64,000 bases of DNA from Larix kaempferi (GCA_027924585.1 BSBM01000370.1:32261501-32325500), one strand, 5' to 3'. Positions 11,501 to 24,462 are shown, numbered from the stretch's first letter. The notes: a model not told the origin generated them from the sequence alone. Program-made: numbers and translations.

Positions 11501-12995
11501 ACTAGCATTCATCTCTTCATCCAGGTATGTTCCAAGAGGTATGATCTTCTTCTTCCTTGAATCATCCATAATTTCTAGATCATAAAAAAAAAAACCTAAT
11601 TGATTAAAACCCTTGTTTTTTTTGGTATTTCTTAGATCTACTTAGATCTAGCCTTGCTTTTGAAGAGATATTGAAAACCCACCTCTATAGCATCCACCCC
11701 TAGTTGGATCTATAGTTTGGTGGTGATTGGCTTAGAATCGACACACTTTTCAAGGCAAAAAGCCCTCTTGAACCCAAATCGCACTTCCTAGTGAGAGGCT
11801 TGTTTGGTTAGATCTAGCACATGGGTAGGTGAGATCCCACTTGATTTGCAATCTAGACACTTGATAACCTATCCCCAGATTGTTACTTTGGTGAATTCTA
11901 CCTTGTGGACATCATTCCATGTTTTAAGGGGTCAAAACCCCCTTTTGAATTTCTTGGCACCTCAAAACTCAGATCTACTAAGATCTAACCCTTGGATTGA
12001 CTTGATTTTTGGGATCTACATAGATCGGGGTACTAGCTACTTGGATCTATAGTTCGGTGGCCATTGGACTTGATTTGGTCCACCAAACCCTCATTTTAGC
12101 CCTCCTTGAGCAAGTCGCACTCCCTTGTGAAGGTGAGTTTTCCCACTTCAAGGAGGTGGGTGGTTGAGATTTTTGGGGATTCGGAACGGCCATACCTTGA
12201 AACCTAAGTCTAGAGTATCTTTTTGTGACGATCCGCCTTGGGGGTAGCATTCCTTGTTTCAAGGGATTGTGGTCCACTTAGGGCCATTCCATTAAAACCT
12301 AGATCTAGCAAGATCCAACCATTAGATCTCATTTAGCCCACTTGACTTGGCTTCTAGGTGTCCCGATCTACACTTTGACATACCTTTTGACCCCACTAGC
12401 CCATCCAACAAGGCACTAGTCCTCCTCAAAGCAAGTCGCACTCCTTGGGAATTGTGTCAAACCCTAGATCCGGTACATGGGTATTCCTAAAGACAACTTA
12501 GATCCATAGATCTGCTCATCACATATTCCACTAGTACCAATTGCATCCCCCAACTTCACCTTGTGGGTCCACTTTAAGCCATCTCACATATCCCAAGGAA
12601 GTATGTCCCACTTGTGTAAATCATGGTACTAGATCTTGTCTCTCTAGCTCATCAAGTGGCCTAAACCATACATAGGTTGAACACTAACAATTCCTCAAAC
12701 CACCTTCAACCATACTTCAACTTCTAGGTCCACTTAGCCTTGCATTGGTTTCCGTAACTCTTCACTTACTTACCTTTAGAAACCTTTGTTTGGGTCCAAT
12801 CAACTGTGATTGGTTATAGGGTCTCCCCCTAAGTCTTGTTACACCCTGACCTAAAGCGAAGAGTGCCTCGGTTGACGTGACTCCCACCTTGCATTGGGAA
12901 CCGTGGTATTTCTTGGGTCACCTCTTTAGTTGCCTGTCTCCTCTACCGTCCCGGATGGGATACCTTTAGGGGCAACTACAAGTTGTGTGATAACA
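8536..12995 (+). mobile_element. Solo long LTR L3 (4460 bp)
   Basis: Starts TGTTATCACACCATAGTAG and ends GTGTGATAACA. The flanks are GATCC (8531-8535) and AATCC (12996-13000), a 4-of-5 match consistent with an aged 5-bp TSD. The same gag-like coding sequence lies on both sides. Inside, U3 (8536 to about 11017) is followed by a TATTTAAG box, CCTCTCATTGTAAAA, an AATAAAAT signal near 11082, and a U5 rich in AGATCTA motifs. With no internal region between its ends, it is a solo LTR left by LTR-LTR recombination. Confidence 0.85.
11018..11025 (+). promoter_or_regulatory. LTR TATA box (TATTTAAG) in L3
   Basis: TATTTAAG followed by GAGGGAGCCTCTCATTGTAAA is conserved in L5 (18627-18634) and L6 (21190-21197, TATTTAAA) and in each case lies at the same place in the LTR, about 2.5 kb from its start. 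Conservation among three copies supports a family promoter. Confidence 0.6.
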
Positions 12996-13000
12996 AATCC

Positions 13001-14188
13001 TCTTGAAGAGAATCTCCTTAGTCATTCTATCATTAGCGATAATTCAATTTCATATCATCTTGTTGAAGAAGAAGAAGAAAATGGGGACATCAACCAAGGC
13101 CCTTTTGTAGTGATTTCACGTGATCATTGTGCAAATAATCAGGATGTTATAAATAAACTTGTTAATTTTCTCCCTGATCAATTCAATGAAAATGATCATT
13201 TATCCTCGCATGAATTTAATGGTAAATCGATGGACAGTCTCAAGGTGAGGAGGAGTCAGTAAATCAAATTATATGCTCGAATCATTGTTCAACTTCTTAT
13301 GGTCAATCCTTAAGTGTTCCTTTTTCAAGCTCATTTGATTCCATCCTTAATCAAGATAACTTGATCCAATTCTTGGAGTTGGATAGTTATGGCGAGTCTT
13401 GTCCTCAGGTAGTAAGTTTTAAACTTGATCAAAAACGTGAAATCATTCCTAGAGCAAAGAGTGTTTCTTTGAAAGGCTTTTCCTTTTGTCAAATTCCAAG
13501 GTCGAATATGTTTATCCATCTGGGAGAAAGTACATATTATCAATCCACCCTCCCATCCCATCTTTTTCAATCTTTTGCTTCTACAATTTTCAATAGGGAG
13601 TATGAGCATTGTCCCATAATTGGAGAAAAAACACTTCATTTCCCTTTTCAGTCACTTTGGAACAATAATGCTTGTTGTCAATATATCAATCATTCTTGGT
13701 GGCTAGAAAAGGTGTTTAAAGATCAGTTTCATCTTTTCTCTATTTTTTAGCAAGAAGTGGGCTTGATTTTGATTTTTCGTCTTCTAAGCTTTAATTTGTC
13801 CCCACTTGGTTTTTGTTCCATCATCAATCCCAGAGAGAACCAAATTGAATATGGGAGAGAAGTGAATGAGGAAGTTAGTTTGTGCGAAAAGGAATTGAAT
13901 CACGTGCCTTATGTTCTCCCTCCGTCCATTTTAAACAATCATTTGCATAATTTCTACGATCCTATATTTAGTTTGACGGAGGATGTTTGCATCAGTCAAT
14001 TTGTTCCTTGGCAGGATTTCATTTTGCACTATTCCAATCCTTTTTCATTCTTTGAGCAAGTCAGAAAGATTGTGCTATCAAATTCATTTATCTTCAATCC
14101 AATTCTGATTTGTTATATTAAAGAACATCAAAGAAAATTCATTAATTTGTTTGATGAATGGTTGCACTGGATTTATGATTTTACCTAG
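13001..14188 (+). pseudogene. Second part of the E2 internal ORF
   Basis: The reading continues after solo LTR L3, but one base out of frame. It carries an acidic stretch (EEEEEN at about 13065) and then a long S/F-rich region. A frameshift near 13255 and an in-frame TAG at 13748 break it; otherwise the frame of 13262-14188 is open for about 300 codons. I do not recognise a domain here; no protease, RT, RNase H or integrase motif is visible. Length and position suggest that it is the C-terminal extension of the E2 gag or a separate element protein. It ends (WIYDFT) about 450 bp before the next LTR start at 14645. Confidence 0.5.
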
Positions 14189-14644
14189 CATTTGTCTGAC
14201 TAGTTAGAGTAGGGTAGGAAGTTCTTTAAATAAGCTTGCACGAGCAGTAGATTTTGAGTGTTTTTCTTTTTCTGATTGTCGAGTCGCTGCTGAGTTTTGC
14301 GTGAATTAGTTGAGTTTGCTCCTTTCTAAGCCTTCTTTATTTCCTACATAAAATAAAAAAATATAACAATGAAGCATGTTAGTTGATTTGATTAGTATCT
14401 TTTTGTTTTGCATTTAGTATTTTGTTTTAGATTAGAATTTCATTTCAGTATTTTATTTTATTTTGTTCCATACATGTTGCTCGTGGTAGTTTGTTTCCAT
14501 GTGCGTAGATTTAGGTACAATTAAAGATGAATCAAAACAGTTAGGTGTTGGATTGAAGATTGATGCAATTAGTGTTGGGGACCATAGATTCTGAGGTTCT
14601 CAAGCACTCTCTCCCTTAGAGCACTTGCCCCAGCTGGAGCCAGA
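14189..14644 (+). other. Non-coding 3' end of E2 internal region
   Basis: No gene is seen. The stretch is AT-rich with TTTTATTTT runs and ends AGCTGGAGCCAGA directly before TGTTATCAC at 14645. The end is only weakly purine-rich, so a polypurine tract is not convincing. Confidence 0.45.
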
Positions 14645-15058
14645 TGTTATCACAACCATAGTAGCCGAGCTACCATGATTGCAGAGCAGTTCAATATATA
14701 TTATTGAGCTTTACCTTTACACAGTTTCAGTGAGATCAGCTATGATGAGCAGTATTACTTATGATCACTCACACATCAAAGCAGCCCCAGATCAGACATG
14801 CAATAGACCTTATGCAATGACTAAGCCTCTTGACCGCAAATTTGATGACCGAGATGACCACACTGGGCCTCTCCAAGGGAGGTCGCACTTGTTGGGTAGG
14901 TGGGCTTTTGCTAGATCCATCACGTAGGTATTGTTTGTTCCTTGTCAAATCCATAGATCCATAGAGTAGCAACCCTTCTAGTGCCATTTCATCTTGGTCT
15001 TTACCTTGTGGGCGCCATTTTGACCATTTACCATATTTTAAGGGTGGGCCCCATTTTA
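14645..15058 (+). repeat. Chimeric long-LTR piece L4 (U3 start joined to U5)
   Basis: 14645-14857 matches the first 213 bp of L2 (5199-5411). From 14858 the sequence jumps to a segment that matches 23857-24055, deep in the U5 of L5 (GGGCCTCTCCAAGGGAGG and onward). More than 3 kb of LTR is therefore missing at the joint GAGATGACC/ACACTGGGCC. It stands where the 3' LTR of E2 would be expected. Confidence 0.7.
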
Positions 15059-15775
15059 ACTAGTCTAGGATGAAACCTCTTTGCTAACATACTGGAGCAG
15101 TGCACACTCGTGACAGTATGTTCTGGTGGAGATGGAAAGCATCCAGATAGTCACCAAGTATGTTTGGGATATGGATGGATGTTGTGTTGAAGCATTGGCT
15201 AAGATGCTTACATGATTGTGTAAACTATTTTCATTGAAATATGATTTAATTTTTCATGATTATGCAATGTTGCTGATTATTTGACGAAATCTGACTTGCA
15301 GGGAAAAGACCATATGATATGACCTACAATAGAAGGATGATGGGACTTGTTCTGAAGAGCAAGTAATGGATGTGTAGTTAGCCAGATTAAGATCCCATTG
15401 ATACTCAGTATTTGAGAGGGAGCAGGATGTTCAGAATTGACTCTCAAGATCAGATAGCGGGATGGCTTTCGAGACAGAGGAAGCAATTACAATGGACGTG
15501 ATGACAATTCAGCAGTAACAGCAGACATATGTGGATCTAGCACATTTAGTCATATGTGGACCCATGACTCACGGGTTAAGGAGATCTCATATGAAGACTA
15601 ACGATTGATGTTCATCCTTCCAATGAACATAAGGAGTTGTAGTTAGTAGCAGCAAATAAGTTCTCTGAATTTTATCAGTTACTTCAATATGAGATGTGGG
15701 AACTACATAAATAGCAGTTGGCTTCCAATTAGCATGCCAACAACCGCTCAGTTGATCTCAGAGGAGGTGCAATAT
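15059..15775 (+). other. Unassigned, probably decayed copia internal sequence
   Basis: No ORF survives. A phrase reading like SEFYQLLQYEMWELHK is seen on the plus strand near 15665-15715, in a different frame from neighbouring fragments, and the RT remnant at 16437 lies on the same strand beyond the inserted LTR. This suggests a broken Ty1/copia body, but the stretch itself gives no firm domain. Confidence 0.35.
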
Positions 15776-16379
15776 TATTAAGATTATATGCTACTAAAGA
15801 CTAAATTCTAACTTCATGAGCATTTAATACATTTTCACAATAGCAGCATAACAAGGATCTCTGAAAGATACACAATCACAAGGTACACAACAATATATCC
15901 TGGGAAACCCTCAAGGAGAAGAAAACCCAGCAAGAACTTCCTCAATATAGATTACCAAAGTACAATGCCCAAAATAGGTCTCACAAATAAGAGAGACAAA
16001 CCCAAACTCTAGAGCCAAGCCAATCCTCCTCCTTCGCAGACTTCTCTCTCTCCTCTAATGCGCAATACATGAATGAGTGAATGGTACAAATGAGAGGAAG
16101 TCACTCTCTATTTATACTTTACTTTTCACTTGACTTTTAACCCAGCTAGGTCGGCCTCACTTTAACTGACTGGGCGGACCTCTCCTAGAAAGACTCAAAT
16201 AATATTATATTACATTCTTTAGGATACTAACGACCCGACTTACAATGGAGGTTTTACCTCATGACTTTTACTTAACCAAATATAATAATGACATCCCCGA
16301 ACGGAGGTAAAACATCCCCGACTGAGTTACAATAATAAAGTACAAGTAGAATATTCTTTGAAGTTACATTAATTTAACA
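15776..16379 (-). mobile_element. Solo copia-type LTR (604 bp) with TSD AATAT
   Basis: Read on the minus strand it starts TGTTAAATTAATG and ends CTTAATA (TG..TA, the last C apparently mutated). It is flanked by AATAT at 15771-15775 and 16380-16384, an exact 5-bp TSD. A TATAAATAG box lies on the minus strand near 16110-16120. The conserved-looking CTGGGAAACCCTCAAGGAGA region near 15900 is typical of plant copia LTR 3' parts. Confidence 0.75.
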
Positions 16380-16436
16380 AATATACATATATCCAGTTAG
16401 AGCAGTGGCTCAGGATTCAGCATGTGCAAATGACAC

Positions 16437-16720
16437 AGGTTGTTGATAATGATTCCTTGATCATGATGTTGTATACCAGTGATTAGTTCTGCACCAAGAC
16501 AAAGAGATCTATTGACAGGTACAAAGGGAATTGACCTCTAAGTTTAGGATGAAGAATCTTAGCCTAATGCACTACTTCCTGAGATTAGAAGTATGGCCAA
16601 GACCATATGAGATATCCCTCAATCAAAGGGAGTACACAACTAAGAGATTCAAGATGATGGACCATAAGAAGCTGAGTATGCTTCCGATTCAGAATTGCCA
16701 ATGAGAAGCTCAAGAGGGAG
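16437..16720 (+). pseudogene. Ty1/copia reverse transcriptase remnant
   Basis: One frame gives SKFRMKNLSLMHYFLRLEVW, followed by REYTTKRFKMMDHKK. This matches the end of the copia RT, normally F-x-M-x-D/N-L-x-x-x-x-Y-F-L-G-L-E-V followed by a segment with Q-x-K-Y. The catalytic YVDD lies upstream in a disrupted stretch. TGA and other stops end the reading at about 16705. Confidence 0.65.
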
Positions 16721-16931
16721 AGTATGATGCAGATTTGCACAGGGAATCTGCGGTAGAGATCCATAGGGAGTCTAGATTGCTATCCAGTAGTATTAAGAGA
16801 ACAGGAAGTTCATCCCATTGACTCACTTGATGAGACATGACACTAATGGATGACCAACAGTGTCTAGTAGTACAGCTTGCAGTGGTATGCTCTAGTGTAG
16901 AAGGAGCGGAAGATTCCAGCACAGTGGTATG

Positions 16932-18643
16932 CAAAATCCCCAAAAGGGTTGTATAGGCCTAAAAAGCAGTGGCTAAACAAATGCTAAATCTAAAGAACTG
17001 TTGGCCAAGGAAATGAAATGTAAACTCAAAAGCACCCTAGATGAAAGCTTTAGTAGTTGTGCTTCTAAGCACAGGTGAATTCCCCAAAAGGCTTGCCCAG
17101 TGAAATGAATGGAAATCTTAAAACACCCTAGATGAAAGCTTCAGTAGTCATGCTTCTAAGCACACAGGTGAAATCCCCAAAAGGGTTGTATAGGCCTAAA
17201 AAAAAGCAGTGGCTAAACAAATGTTAAATCTAAAGAACTGTTGGCCAAGGAAATCAAATGTAATGGTGAGTTTTGTAGACATTTGCCAAGGTTGAAAAAG
17301 CACCTATCTAAACAACTTACCCATTTGTGAGACACTGCCATCCCATGTGTATTCTTTATCCAACATATGCTTAAATGTGTAATACCCTTTCCCTTATCCA
17401 AAGTATCACAGTGTTGAGTCAAGCAAGTCATTCCCCTTTGCCTAGCCTTGCATCCATTAACTGCCAGTAAAATGATGCTTGATGTCTTAAAAGTCTTGCT
17501 ATGAAAATGATTAAAAGAGCATGTCTTAACCATTTGCACTTGCAGCAGCGGGCTTTTTTTAGCCTGGGTCATATTTTGATCAGTTTGACCAAGGTCAACC
17601 TTGGGATCCGTGATGTTGTATGTTGTTGATCTATGGTTCTTGGTATACCTTTTGATGACTCCATATATTGGATACAGGTTTCAGATGATGGTTGATGCAC
17701 TTTTTATTGATTATTGTTACTTCCAGACCATCATATTTTTATTTGTCCGGGTATGGTGGATGCTAGAGATGATCTTACAGGTTGCCATGTGGTGTATGAG
17801 TATTCATCTCTAGTAGATTTGGGTCTTCTGGATCTATTGAGACACTTAGTTTTCAGTTTCAGGCACTTTCAGTGATGATATGAGCTGTTTTTCACCTGTT
17901 GACCAGTTTGGCCATGCTGAGTTGACCTGTCCAGTAGTTGTTTTGATGAGAGTCGTTGCCTAGGGCGCTACAGTGGAGAGGGGTGGTCCAGCCACTTGTC
18001 ATTACCATATTACCCCCTCTCCGGACATGATGGTACAGTCAGATTTTGTGCCCGGGCACCAAGTAGTGGGCTATGGGCAGTTTGATGGTTTTTCAAGTAG
18101 GATAAAAATGGAATAAAAAGGTCATTAAGGAAATCGATTTGGGCAATTGAGGCAAGGTTTTGGCATGAGGTCTGTTCATAGGTCATCTATGGTGTATCCC
18201 ACTCCTTCCAGATCAGCTTGCAGCATTCAATGGGGTCCACATAGTCTCCGGGTTGTCTTTTGATGCATTCTTCTCTCAGTTGAGGGGGGCAGGATTTGAT
18301 CATTTGTTCACTTGGACATGTCATTGAGTCATATGTTATATTATTGTGCCATGGGGTGATGCTAGTGAAGGATAATAAGACCTCCTAGCCCCACCATGTG
18401 CCCCTAGTCACTTGTCCTTGTCATCTTATGTGGCACACTTGTATCTTAGTCACTTTTATGTGGTGCGCACCCCCCTAGGGCATCCTTTAAAGAGTGTGCA
18501 CCGCCCTCATGTGAGTGATCCATGTTATATTGTACCGGCTCATCTTAGCCATTGATTGTATTATGTTTATCTTTTTATCTCAACCGCTCATTCATAAAGT
18601 GGTTAGGGTTTTGGTCTCTCTCCATCTATTTAAGGAAGAGACC
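16932..18643 (+). repeat. Long-LTR family copy L5, left part
   Basis: Matches L2 from about 6289 onward, through GTGGTTAGGG and the TATTTAAG box (18627-18634). The first kilobase of U3 is missing; the copy begins abruptly against the copia remnant. It is interrupted at 18644 by L6 and resumes at 23139. Confidence 0.8.
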
Positions 18644-21600
18644 TGTTATCACATATATAGTAGCCGGGCTACCATACATTATTTTTCTCATTCCAGTACA
18701 CTATTGAGCCAGTTCCCTTGCATTTGAGATGCCGAGATGAGCATCTAGATCGGATCACTATCAGATTGTGGACAGCAGTTGCATGCCCCATGCCATGACT
18801 GAGTTTCAGGACACTCAGAGACATGCCCGATATAGCCATTATACCATTGGTACAGAGCAGACAGTATTGCCCAGAGTTACAGCAGCAGTCTCAGAGGACA
18901 GATGATGGTACAGGTTGATGAGCTTTCAGGTATATGACTCGGCAGGTATATCATGGTATTATGGTTAGATTGCTTTTATACTTATTCTTGTAGCATGTCT
19001 TAGCACTTAGTGTCATGATCTGGCGATCATATAGATATTTGGACCTGGTTGACCTATTATATATATATTACTGTCCCTACTCAGACTTAGAAGTTCACTA
19101 TTCATACTCATTGGTACATACCCTCCTTAGGGAGAATAGAGGTGATCATTACACCATACTCTGGCTTGCTATTGTTGGCTCCATCATTTCATTGTCTTCA
19201 TCCATCTGTGGCCTACCTTTTAGATTATTACCCTGATTTGCTACTTGACTAGTGACATGGAGGACCTTTCCCCACTGTAGCCTCTGTATTGAATGAGCCT
19301 CCCTGTTTATTGTGTCTCGGCTCTGAGTTGGTGACAAAACTTACCTATGGTGAGTTGGAGTTCCTTGAGAATTCCCCCTAGTCACTAAAGTTGTGTTGGC
19401 TAAACCTGAAACTTTTAGTGCTGCCATCAATACAAAATCTGGAAAAATGAAATGCTATATCTTGTATATGAAAGAAATGCCAATTGAAAATGGCCATGAA
19501 AATAAAATGTTATATCTTTTGGAAAAATGAATACCTAGGTAAACAAGTTGTCCATGACACACCTAGAAGTGCTCAGGTAAACAAGTGCCTTAAAAACACA
19601 CCTGCAGCAGAAAGCCTAAAAATAAATGTAAATCTATGCAATGTGTTTGTAAACACACATAGATCAAGGCTATGGAAACCTCAGGCCCAAAAAGCAATGG
19701 AACTTAAATGTTATATCTAAACAATTGCTGGCCTTGTTTGTATTATGGATTGTGCGCATCTGTGAAGGTGAATAAACCCTCTTTAAACAACTCATCCATT
19801 TGTGAGACACCGCCATTCCCTGTGTTATTGCTCATTCAGTATATACTATGGTGTGTATTCCCTTTCCCTTGCCAAAGTGTCACAAAGTCAAGTCAGTCAA
19901 GTCATCCCTTAGCCTAGCCATTTATTTCAGCCTTCACCCTTCACTAGCAAATTGATCACAACTATGAAGTGAGTATGGTCCTGAAAGTCTAGTCTGAGTA
20001 ATAATAATAACTAACGACATTATATATTTGGATTTAGATCGCCAGTCATGATTACTCTGTGTTATAGTAGCTATTTGAATAAATTGTAAAGCATGTATTA
20101 ACCTTGACACCTTGCAGCAGCTATGGATGATAGTCTGAGTTGTATTTGGTCTTGGTTAGACCTAGTTGACCATGGAGGACCATGGGACATGAGATGTTGG
20201 ACCTTATGATGATATGGATAGATGATATATGGTCTATGTGCGCATACAGGATGATTCTATGCAGCAGCTACAGGGTTATGATGATGATGCTTGGGATACA
20301 GCAGTATTTGGTCATTTACAGATCATTATTATTGGCCTTGTTCCGGTACATTGGATATTTATTTTGATCATGCAGAGATTCATATGGTGTATGAGTACAC
20401 ATCTTGGATGGATTTGGACCTTCTGAGTCCAATGGGACAGTTTGTTTTCAGTTCCGGGCACTTACAGTGATGATTTAGCCTCAGTAGGCTGTCCTAGTGC
20501 AGTTTTGGTCTGTTGGAGGCCCTGTCGGAGCAGAGATGACTTTTATCCGGTTGACCTAGGGCGCTGATGATGGAGGGGGTGGTCCAGCCACTTGTTTTTA
20601 CCATATTACCCCCCTCCCGGACACATTGGTGCCCTCACCTTGACAGCGCCATCACTCCAGGAGGCTGTTTGGGCAGTTTCACGCTTCCCGAGGCATTTCA
20701 GGATTGGTAGAAATGGCTATTGAGGAAATCGATTTGGGCTACTGAGGCAAAGTTATGGCATGGGATGATCAGTGATGATAGATCGGGACCTTCCACACCT
20801 CCTCCAGCAGTTTCAGCTTCATCGGGGCCCGCATCCATCACTTATGGCACTTTTTGTGGATTTTTTGAGGTCTTTTGAGGACCACGACTTCACCTTGGAG
20901 GCACGATTTGGTACATTCATGATTATTTATTGGTTATTGTGCCATGGGGATTGACCAAGGAGGGATAAAATTACCCCTTGGACCCACCATGAGCCTCTTA
21001 TGATATTTTGTCATCATGATTTGGTGGGATTCCCCTCTCCTAGGGCGACTTTGTCCACTTATGTTATATTTTATGTGTGATCCATGTATTATGTTGTTGA
21101 GCTCATCTCAACCATTGATTAGACATTTGTATCTTTTAATCTTAGCCACTCATTCAAAAAGTGGTTAGGGTTTTGGTGCCTCTCCTTCCTATTTAAAGGA
21201 GAGAGCCTCTCATTGTAAAGGGACTTTTGGCTCTGGATTATTGGAATAGAAAATTATTATTGCATCTATCTCCAATGTTGTGGTGAATGTTTTTGGTGTT
21301 CGTTCGTTGGTTCTTCCTTTGCACTGAGTTATTGGAGATCTTGTTTGCCATATCTATTGTACCACGATTTTGCATCTACAGCTGGAGGCCGATTTGCTTG
21401 GAGGAGGAGGTATTGGTAGGGGAAGACTCTCCCTACTTCTTCTTTGGAGCTCTTCGTTGGTAACAGGGAGTATTACTGTCCCAGGACCTTCTATTTCATG
21501 TTACTATTTGCATTTCTCTTGTATTTCTTCCATACTTGATCTTACTGATTGAATTTTATTCCTTGGTTTGACAGGTAGAGGAAGGCGCACTTGTGGACTA

Positions 21601-23138
21601 GGGCATCCAATTGGCAAGCAAATCAACAATCTCTCATTTGATCTCTGCGGGAATCTTCCTCAACATCAAGGCATCTCAACCACATCATTCAGGTATGATC
21701 TCAAGGTAAGTTCTATCTCCATAGTCTATCCAATTGTCAAAAAACATCTAAAACCCTAATTAATTAAAACCCCAATTTTGCATTTTCTTAGATCTACTGA
21801 GATCTAGTGGGTTGTTGGGTATGATATTGAAAACCCACCTCTATAGCATCCACGGCATCCCGGATCTATAGTTTGGTGAGGATTGGCTTCCGTTTGACCC
21901 CTCTCCCAAGCCAACTTAGCTTCTCCCAAGGAAGGCGCACTTCACCATTTGAGCAAGTTGACCTAGATCTAGAACATGGGTGTTTGAGATTCCACTTGAT
22001 TTGACATCTACACATCAAATAACATACACCCAGGTTGTCCCTTTCTTGAAATTCACCTTGTGGGCCCCATTCCACATTTTAAGGGATTTAATCCACATTT
22101 TGGACCACTTGGAACACTTAAACTCAGATCTACTAAGATCTAACCGGTGGATTGCCACGAAATTATAGATACATACTCCTAATTGACCGATCTACTAGGA
22201 TCTAAAGTTTGGATGCCATCCGACATGATTTGACCCACCTAAACCCCGATTGAAGCCTCCTTGGGTAAAGTCGCACCACCTTGGAGAAGTGAGTTCACTT
22301 ACTTCGAGGAACTGGGTACTTGAGATTCTTGCAGATCCGGAACCAGAATAATTCACAACCTAGGTCTAGACTGTCACTTTGTCAAATCTTGCCTTGGGGA
22401 CTGCATTCCTTATTTTAAGGGATTGTGGTCCACTTGGGTCAAACCTAGATCTAGATACATTTAACCATCAAGACCTATACTGTCCACTTATCTCATGTTG
22501 TAGGAGTCCTAACCATAAGTCAACCCCACTTTGACTCCACTTCCCAATTCCCAAGGCACTGGTTTATTTCCAAGACAACCCAACTCTCCTAGATTGTTGG
22601 ATTGACTTGTGGTTTGACTTTTGCATGGTGAACTATACCCTTAAAGCAATCATGAATCAGGGTCAAGCTTGTCTTATGTACTAGTTAGCCCCAATACATC
22701 CCTCAAAAACTATCCTGCATTGGACACAGTTCCCAAGGCAGTGGATCCTTTGACATTGACCTAGTACACTCATCCTAGATCTATCTTCAAACATTATAAG
22801 TCACACTTACATTCAACTATGAACCAAAGCTATATCTATTGAACCCTCACTTGGCTTGTGACTTCATCCTTAGGTCTAGGATAAACCATACACCTAACTT
22901 CACTTGGAAATACCCTGATTTGGTGTCTTGGTTTTGATCTCTCCTATCGGGAGTAGATCGGGTCTCCCCCTTTGTTGTCTGGGCTAGATAACATAAAGCG
23001 AAGGTTGCCTCGACTGGCGTGACAACCATACATATTGGAGGTCGAGGTGATCGTGGTTGCACCTTTCAAGTTGCCCTTCCCTATTGCCATCCATGACTGG
23101 ATCCATCCATAGGGGTAACTACAGTTTAGGTGATAACA
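18644..23138 (+). mobile_element. Solo long LTR L6 (4495 bp) with TSD AGACC
   Basis: Starts TGTTATCACATATATAGTAG and ends GGTGATAACA. It is flanked by AGACC at 18639-18643 and 23139-23143, an exact 5-bp TSD. Removing it restores an L5 promoter region, CTATTTAAGGAAGAGACC then CCCCTATTGTAAAGG, matching the equivalent stretch in L3 and L6. Its own TATTTAAA lies at 21190-21197. ORFs inside it, such as the one at 21370, are not conserved in the L3 copy and are taken as chance. Confidence 0.92.
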
Positions 23139-24462
23139 AGACCCCCCTATTGTAAAGGCACCTTTGGGGCTCTGGAAATAATGGAATAAAATACTATTTT
23201 TGTGGATCTGCTTCTCTTGCTTTGATGGGATGCTCTTGTACATGATTATACATCTTTTGCTTTAGACATCTTTGTTTTTCACAGGTGATTTTGAGTCTTG
23301 ACAGTTACAGAGGGAGGCCGAATTGACTTGTTGCAGGGGTGTGAATTGCTTGAAGGGAGGATTGTTGGGGTTTCTCACATCCCCCTTGGGCAAGACGTTT
23401 TCATCTTGAAGGGAGTTTTTCAATTGTGCTTTGTCCATTGATTTACTTCTTTTGATATGCCATGCTTAGATCTTGCTTACTTGTGAATCAAATCTCACGT
23501 TACGTAGTTTGTTTTACAAGTGAAGTAGGACGTTTTTTCTCCTTGGGCTTGGACGTTTAGCTTGGAATCACTTGGATCTAGCTTGGAATTGTAACTATAT
23601 GCAAGGATCATCAATGTACAAGGTAGCCGCAAGCATTTGAGGTAAGATCTACAAGGTACGTATCCATTTTCATGTATTTCACCCATTGGTCACTTCAAAC
23701 CCCCATATCATAAAACCCTCATTTTTTTAATTTTTAGATCCTGTGAGATCTAGCAATTTCTTGGGCTTAATAATTAAAACCCACCTAGATAATAATTAAT
23801 AAATCTTGGATATAAAGTTTGGTGGGCATCTGAATCCATTTAACCCTTCATCTAAGGCATTGGGCCTCTCCAAGGGAGGTCGCACTTGTTGGGTAGGTGG
23901 GCTTTTGCTAGATCTACATTGCGGGTATTGCTTGTTCCTTCTCAAATCCATAGATCCATTTAGTAACAAACCCCCTAGTGCCATTTCACTTTGATCTTTA
24001 CCTTGTGGGCCCCATTTTCACCATTTTCCATATTTTAAGGGTGGGCCCCAATTGGGTCTTTCTACTTGGCATTAGATCTATCTAGATCTACAAATATTAA
24101 CCCCTAAGTGGCCTAATCTTTCATTGGTTAAACATTTGTCCATCTCATAAGCCTCTTCAACCAAGCCCTAACTCCTTGGGTCCACTTATCAATCCTAGAT
24201 CTAGACCTATCCACTCTCGATCTCTTCCTATTTCATCTTTCACATTTCCCTAGGAGGTCTTGAGTAGGTTCGCTAGCCTTCATAGGTTAGCTAGGGTCAC
24301 CCCCTTGGTCTTGCTTAAACTAGATCTAAAGTGAAGAGTGTCTTGATTAACATGACACCCAATTGCATTGGGAACCGTTGCATCCCTTGGGTTAGTTGTC
24401 CAACACCTCTACCATCCTGGATAGGATCACCTTTTGGGACAACTACAAGTTGTGTGATAACA
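23139..24462 (+). repeat. Long-LTR family copy L5, right part (R-U5)
   Basis: Resumes L5 after the L6 insertion with CCCCTATTGTAAAGG, runs through an AGATCTA-rich U5 and ends GTGTGATAACA at 24462. The 24441-24462 end is nearly identical to the end of L3 (12973-12995). No primer-binding site follows, and the right flank AGAAG does not match any left flank I tested. Confidence 0.8.

Noticed and set aside
21370-21759. Short ORFs in the R-U5 of L6
   Set aside because: The equivalent region of L3 does not keep these frames.
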